Positions 59,043 through 64,000 of a stretch of DNA of 64,000 bases are shown piece after piece; positions within the stretch are counted from its first letter, which is position 1, and every line of letters begins with the position of its first letter. Under the pieces are notes generated by a model. It had not been told where the DNA came from. It saw nothing but the letters and a program-made list of their open reading frames with translations, and did not search any database. The position numbers and the translations under genes were made by a program. Origin of the DNA: Parasponia andersonii (lineage: Eukaryota; Streptophyta; Magnoliopsida; Rosales; Cannabaceae); the NCBI GenBank assembly GCA_002914805.1, contig JXTB01000230.1, forward strand, positions 222,703 through 286,702, given 5' to 3'.

Positions 59043-61590
59043 CTTTGAGTCATTCCCACGTGAAAGTTACACTTCTGAAAAGTATTAAATTAAGCACGTG
59101 GGCTGTATTTGGAAGTAAAATATGAATCATAAGGAACGCATTGAAAATATTTTAATACAAAGACACCCAATTAAAGTTTGTTAAACGATCGTTAATAGAT
59201 AGGAATAAGTATTCTTGCCATTGAAAAGCATGTACCATTCCTAACTTCCTCACAACTCAATACTTCAAAACTCAAAAACCCACCAAAACTCTCCGTTAGA
59301 AACATCAAACATGTCTTCAATCCAGCACTCAGTGTCCTTCAAATCACGCTCATCAAGCTTTGATGAGCATCGATGGGTTACTCAAATCCGTCGAACGCTC
59401 GAAGAAGAGCTCGAGGATGATAGTGAAGTTCCTGTGTCAATTTTCAATGTCCCCAAAATCCTCATGGCTAGTGATCCGGATTCCTACATCCCACAAGAAG
59501 TAGCCATTGGACCTTACCATTATTGGCGTCCGGAGCTCTATGAAATGGAGAGGTACAAACTAGCCTCAGCCAAAAGAACTCAAAAGCACATCCAAAGCGG
59601 CCATAAGTTTCAAGATCTTGTTCAAGAGTTGATCAAGCATGAACAGAGAATTCGAGCTTGTTATCACAAGTACTTAGATTTCAGCGGCGAAACGTTGGCT
59701 TGGATGATGGCCATAGATGCCATATTTTTACTTGAATTCCTTCAAGTTTACGCCATCAGAGAAGGAAAGGTCGTGTCAAGACTCTCCTCAAGGATGTCAC
59801 ACTTGGTTGACTACGCAGGGCGAAAGTCAGCACACAACGCTATACTCAAAGACATAATAATGCTCGAAAACCAAATCCCATTATTCATTTTGAGAAAGAC
59901 GTTGGAATTTCAGTTTTCGTCGCTAGAAGTCGCTGACGACATTTTGTTTGCCATGTTGGTTGGGTTTTGCAAGGAGCTTTCTCCTTTCAAGATGATGGAA
60001 GATAACTTGCCAGATATCCAAGTCTCAGAGTGTGCTCACTTGTTGGACTTCTTATACGACTTGATCACACCAAAAATGGAAGGCGGACGACAAGACGAAC
60101 TTATCGAAATCGTCGAGGATACTCAAAATGATCATGAAGAAGCGAAAGAAGAATACAAAGAGAGCTCTTTTGCTAAACCCAATTCGGTAAAACAGCTTCT
60201 CGGCACGACTTGGAAGATGCTTTCGAAACTCAACAAAGGTCCAGTAAGTCTCCTCAAAAGGATACTTTTTTCTAGACCAGTTAAAGTGATTTTGAAACGG
60301 CCTTGGAAAATCCTAACAAACCTTCCAGGATTCAGAATCCTCGAAATGCCAGTTGAGTACTTCTTTTTCAACGAAGACAAAGAAGAAGGCAAACCAGAAG
60401 AAGATAATTCTAATAACAAGCCACCATTGATTGAAGAGATCACTATTCCTTCTGTGACCGAGCTCTCCAAATCTGGTGTTCAATTCTTGCCGACAAACGG
60501 TAACCTATCAACCGTTACTTTCGACGTTAAGACAGTTACTTTGTACCTCCCCACCGTTAGTTTGGACGTCAATGCTGAGGCCATAATGAGAAACTTAGTG
60601 GCCTATGAAGCGTCAAACGCATCTGGGCCGTTGGTTTTTACGCGTTACACTGAGTTAATGAATGGGATTATTGATACTGAGGAGGATGTGACGCTACTTA
60701 GAGAAAGAGGTATTATTTTGAACCGTTTGAAGAGCGATGAAGAAGTGGCTAACTTGTGGAATGGGATGAGCAAGTCCATTAGATTGACGAGAGTGCCCTT
60801 CTTGGATAAGGTGATTGTAGATGTGAACAAGTATCACAATGGGAAATGGAAGGTCAAATTTGGAAAGTTCATGAAGCTTTACGTGTTTGGTTCATGGCAG
60901 TTTCTCACTTTATTGGCTGCCGTTTTGATGCTGCTTTTGATGGGATTGCAAGCGTTTTGCTCAGTTTATACTTGTGCTCGGATTTTTAATATTGACACAA
61001 CTGGTAATTAATGATCTAACAAGTTTGTCTGCTTGATCAATTGATGTTCGGTTTGTGTTTGTTAAGAAAATTACATTATGGAATTTTTTTTTTGGCGACT
61101 ATTTTATTTCATCTTAATTTGGTTTCATGATGATGCTATATATTCGTTTAGTGGTATCATCATACACTTTGATATGTAGTTTTGGCTTGTTGTGACAACA
61201 AAGAATATTGTTTGTGTTAATTGAATATTCCTTTTGATTCCTTTTGGTGGATTGGTATTGCTTTGGTGGTCAGAGCTGTCATGCGACCAAGTAATCATCG
61301 ATTAATATAACATTTCAACAAATATTTGTAGGGCAAAATGTAAACCCTAATTAGTATACTATTGCAAAGATTGAGCTGGGCAAGCATCAGTGCATCACAA
61401 AAGTATATAATACGATTACAAAATCGACAGGATTTATTCAAAAGAATATATGTAAATTCTAATCATCATTAAGGGGAAAGATAGCTATGTCCTTATCCGT
61501 AGGGCCGTATTATATATGCTAGAGTAGCCACAGCCCTACATCTAAACTACTATAAAACTACAATTTCTGTCTGTTTCATCTAACCGCCAT
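58980..61590 (+). repeat. Duplicated block, copy B (partner 22560-27590)
   Basis: Collinear with copy A through the 5' flank, coding region and about 570 bases of 3' flank; it lacks the LTR insertion. Similarity fades near 58975 on the left and 61590 on the right. Confidence 0.85.
59311..61011 (+). CDS. DUF247 (UPF0481) family membrane protein, intact
   Basis: A single-exon gene of 566 residues, the full length expected of the family. It resembles the Arabidopsis At3g02645-like subgroup, which shares the N-terminal FDEHRW-type motif (here residues 17-22). The DUF247 domain runs from about residue 44 (IFNVPKILM, then PQEVAIGPYHYWRPELYEME) to about 540. Family landmarks are MLENQIPLFIL (184-194) and HLLDFLYDLITP (243-254). 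A charged, variable linker spans residues 255-290, with a second acidic, Asn-rich stretch at 355-372. One membrane segment near the end (about 526-549, rich in L and A) leaves a ~17-residue tail, so it is probably tail-anchored with the bulk on one side of the membrane. The start is supported by the aligned ATG in the pseudogene copy. Biochemical function is unknown; some grass DUF247 proteins act in self-incompatibility, but that role cannot be assumed here. Confidence 0.95.
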   Translation: MSSIQHSVSFKSRSSSFDEHRWVTQIRRTLEEELEDDSEVPVSIFNVPKILMASDPDSYIPQEVAIGPYHYWRPELYEMERYKLASAKRTQKHIQSGHKFQDLVQELIKHEQRIRACYHKYLDFSGETLAWMMAIDAIFLLEFLQVYAIREGKVVSRLSSRMSHLVDYAGRKSAHNAILKDIIMLENQIPLFILRKTLEFQFSSLEVADDILFAMLVGFCKELSPFKMMEDNLPDIQVSECAHLLDFLYDLITPKMEGGRQDELIEIVEDTQNDHEEAKEEYKESSFAKPNSVKQLLGTTWKMLSKLNKGPVSLLKRILFSRPVKVILKRPWKILTNLPGFRILEMPVEYFFFNEDKEEGKPEEDNSNNKPPLIEEITIPSVTELSKSGVQFLPTNGNLSTVTFDVKTVTLYLPTVSLDVNAEAIMRNLVAYEASNASGPLVFTRYTELMNGIIDTEEDVTLLRERGIILNRLKSDEEVANLWNGMSKSIRLTRVPFLDKVIVDVNKYHNGKWKVKFGKFMKLYVFGSWQFLTLLAAVLMLLLMGLQAFCSVYTCARIFNIDTTGN

Positions 61591-62895
61591 TGAAATTAAT
61601 TCGTTGTTTTGTCTTTTTCTCTGTTCTTTCCATCTTAATTAAATAAAAAAAGACAAAATGACTTTTTTTTATTTAATTTCTCACGTGCTAGTTTCAAATT
61701 TTATTATTATTTTTAATGTATTTTTTAATTTCCCCTATAGAAGGGTGAAGAGGTGGACTTCTTTTGCCACCAAAACTGTCCCTAAAAGGACTGGCATAAC
61801 TTTTATTAAAAGATAGTGCCAAATTTTGATCGTTAATTGCATAGCAAGTTGTTCTGCAAAGTTTAAACTAGGCCATTGTACATTCGGAAGCACTTTAATT
61901 GAATAAAAAGCATTAAAATTAATTGAATAAAAAGCATTAAAATTAACAAACGAGCTTTTTTTTTTCGGGTTATTTTGTTGTTAAAGACTCAAGAGCTGGA
62001 ACAAATTGGTGCTGATGCCCTTTTCCCCACATGCTTAATCTAGCCCACTCTATGATAAATAAAAATAAAGCCAATATGATTGTTAGAACTACACTATCGA
62101 ATCACTAGTTCAAACGCATTTTTTGGAAGTCCCTTTGCTACGCTTAGATATTTATTCCTTCAGCTCATCAATGAAGATATAAACGACGGTCCTGATCATT
62201 CTTCCACCAACATCTTTACAGAATTTTATGGCCCCCTTATTTTGTAATGATAGAAGAATGACTATAATCCTCTTGTTTTTCTTTGCATTCGTAGCATATA
62301 TGTCCTTGTCGTTCAACCATCTAGATTCTCTTTGTATTTTTTATACATAAAATATTCGTCTTTTACGTAAACTCACTTTTAAATGATCTATTTTTCAATT
62401 GAATCATTAATTATTTGTTTATAATATACAATATTAAAGAGAAAATATGAAAAATTATGCATCAAAATAGACATATATTGGAACATATGTTAGTTTAAAA
62501 AAAATTCTGAAAAATATACTTACAGGCAAAGATACCCTAATAATACTTAAGAAAAAATATGCTTCTCTTTTAATTTCAGTCTTCCTTCTCTCATGATTCG
62601 AACATCTCTCTCTCACATACAATTTCTCCCTTTCGACTGAAAATCTCAGTCAATTTAAGAATTATAGTGCTTCATACTTGCACAAAGTCTCATTCTTATC
62701 TCTCTCAACGCCGTTAAACTCTCTCTCTCTTTTATTTCTCATTCTCGACAAGTTTAACTCATCATTTTCTTATCTTCTTTCTTCACTCCCCTCCACATAA
62801 TAATGGGTATTGTTTAAAATAGTTTATTTTCAAATTTTAAGATATTATGAGATAATTAATGTGTTAAAAAATCATTTTAAGATTAATTTTTGTGA
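61591..62895. other. AT-rich intergenic DNA
   Basis: No gene seen. Contains the 24-bp tandem duplication at 61897-61944 and CT-rich stretches near 62570-62790. Confidence 0.55.
61897..61944. repeat. Tandem duplication, 24-bp unit x2
   Basis: Two identical units beginning AATTGAATAAAAAGCATTAA. Confidence 0.95.
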
Positions 62896-62924
62896 GTTTT
62901 AACCAAAACAATTGCAATAGTTGT

Positions 62925-63250
62925 CGAAATGTTCGATGGTTTTCGATGACAATGGTATTCTTGATAAAATTTTGATGAAAATGGTATTTTGATAATTTTT
63001 TATGAGATTTCTATGGTATACTTTCAACGATATTTCAAAAAAAGTGACATTTTTGACAAAATTTTGATGAAAGTAGTATTTTGGACACTTTTTGATGCTA
63101 TTTCGATAAGAGGTATTTTTGATAATATTTGATAAAAATGGTATTTTTAATAATAGTTCGATGAAAGTGGTACTTTCAACAACTTTCAACACAATTTTGA
63201 TATAATTTCGATGAAGTTGTATTTTCGATAAAATTTCGATAATTTTGAGA
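62925..63250. repeat. Degenerate tandem array, GATGAAAATGGTATTTT-like
   Basis: At least seven loosely spaced copies of a phrase like GATGAAA(A/G)TGGTATTTT followed by GATAAAATTT, with a period of roughly 40-50 bases and much drift. The minus-strand frame 62899-63192 is a product of this periodicity. Confidence 0.7.
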
Positions 63251-63760
63251 GTTTCGTATATTATGAAAAAAAGGCAAAAGTCAACTCAAATTTATTTTTT
63301 TAACAGATAAGTTATCCCAGAATGTTGCAAAACTTGCAATAATCTATTCTAAGGTATACCCATTGTATTTAACAAAAGAAATTTGGACGATTATTTATGT
63401 TTAAGAAGATGAGATATGCTAAGAGTGAGAAACAATAATTAAGGGTAGTTTAGATTTTTTAGGCAAGTATATGCATACTTTACCAAGTTTTATTGAGAGG
63501 AACATATGCCTCAAATTAAACATATTTTCATACATATTTTATCCAATTTCTCGTGTAAAATTGAGTTTATTCAATATAGTATAATGCACCACAATTTTAT
63601 TTTCCTTTGACAGTTACAAAGCTCTATTATAATAATGGTGGGCTAACTGCCTGATATAGCCTCTTCCCATATTTTTAAATCACAAAAGGCCTTGAATAAC
63701 ATGCCATTTTTTTAAAGGGAGGTGGGATCTATTCAGAAGAATATGCCACCACTAGAATTT

Positions 63761-63782
63761 AGATATATATATATATATATCT
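63761..63782. repeat. (AT)n microsatellite
   Basis: About ten AT units. Confidence 0.85.
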
Positions 63783-63862
63783 ACAAATAGTTTTAAAATT
63801 TTCAATTTTGTGCACCTTTACTAAAAAGTAAGGGTGTTAATTTCACCGAATGAGATGGTGTA

Positions 63863-64000
63863 TGTGAAAATCTGGATTTTTGGGAAAGTAATTTGGACAT
63901 TTTACCAATTTTTCAGATATAATATTAGGGAGATTAATTTGCAAAAGTTTTGTGCAGAAGGACTAAATTGTAATTTTTGGGGGACTGATTTGAAAGAGAT
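63863..64000 (+). mobile_element. Start of a plus-strand gypsy LTR, cut by window end
   Basis: Starts TGTGAAAATCTGGATT. The 138 bases present align without large gaps to the first 138 bases (minus strand) of the LTR ending at 1956, sharing TTGTGCAGAAGGACTAAATT-like and AATTTTTGGGGGACT phrases. It is the same LTR family in opposite orientation. Confidence 0.85.

Noticed and set aside
1..64000. CRISPR arrays, phage or bacterial operons, rRNA genes
   Set aside because: No regularly spaced identical repeats with unique spacers, no Shine-Dalgarno-led gene clusters and no rRNA-like sequence. All repeats fit plant transposons or simple tandem duplications.

Overview
This window looks like nuclear DNA of a flowering plant, most likely a eudicot. 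It is AT-rich and dominated by nested LTR retrotransposons with plant-type features: chromodomain Ty3/gypsy elements, Ty1/copia elements primed by initiator-Met tRNA, CACTA and hAT-like DNA elements, and a tRNA-derived SINE. It carries very few host genes. The only clear host gene family is the plant-specific DUF247 (UPF0481) family. The species cannot be named from the sequence alone.

Layout. 1-1956: part of a minus-strand gypsy LTR cut by the window edge. 2976-12014: a complete but decayed minus-strand chromovirus with ~2.1 kb LTRs, an initiator-Met primer site and a TAATT target duplication. 12064-15560: remnant of an autonomous CACTA transposon. 15674-21788: a second, short-LTR chromovirus on the plus strand, interrupted by a SINE. 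22560-27590: a duplicated block holding a dead DUF247 gene, whose last codons were split off by a 2357-bp solo LTR with a TCGAC duplication. 27.6-39.7 kb: AT-rich intergenic DNA with microsatellites, small tandem duplications, an unidentified decayed reading frame and a hAT-like element. 39710-45821: a minus-strand copia element split by a 1.5-kb LTR-like insertion. 46403-47592: a non-autonomous CACTA element. 48234-48720: a tandem duplication and a copia scrap. 49097-57332: a plus-strand copia element whose leader holds a 2.9-kb solo LTR. 57512-57975: a small TIR element. 58980-61590: the second copy of the duplicated block, with an intact 566-residue DUF247 gene at 59311-61011. 63863-64000: the start of a plus-strand LTR of the same family as the one at the left edge.

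How it fits together. The two DUF247 loci share 5' flank, coding region and 3' flank, so they are paralogous blocks of about 2.6 kb now ~36 kb apart. One copy is intact and the other carries several independent disabling lesions. The space between and around them is filled by layered transposon insertions, whose order can be read from target-site duplications. I found no defence system, operon, CRISPR array, rRNA or tRNA gene, and no convincing new biological system. The most informative material is the DUF247 duplication and decay and the well-bounded nested insertions.
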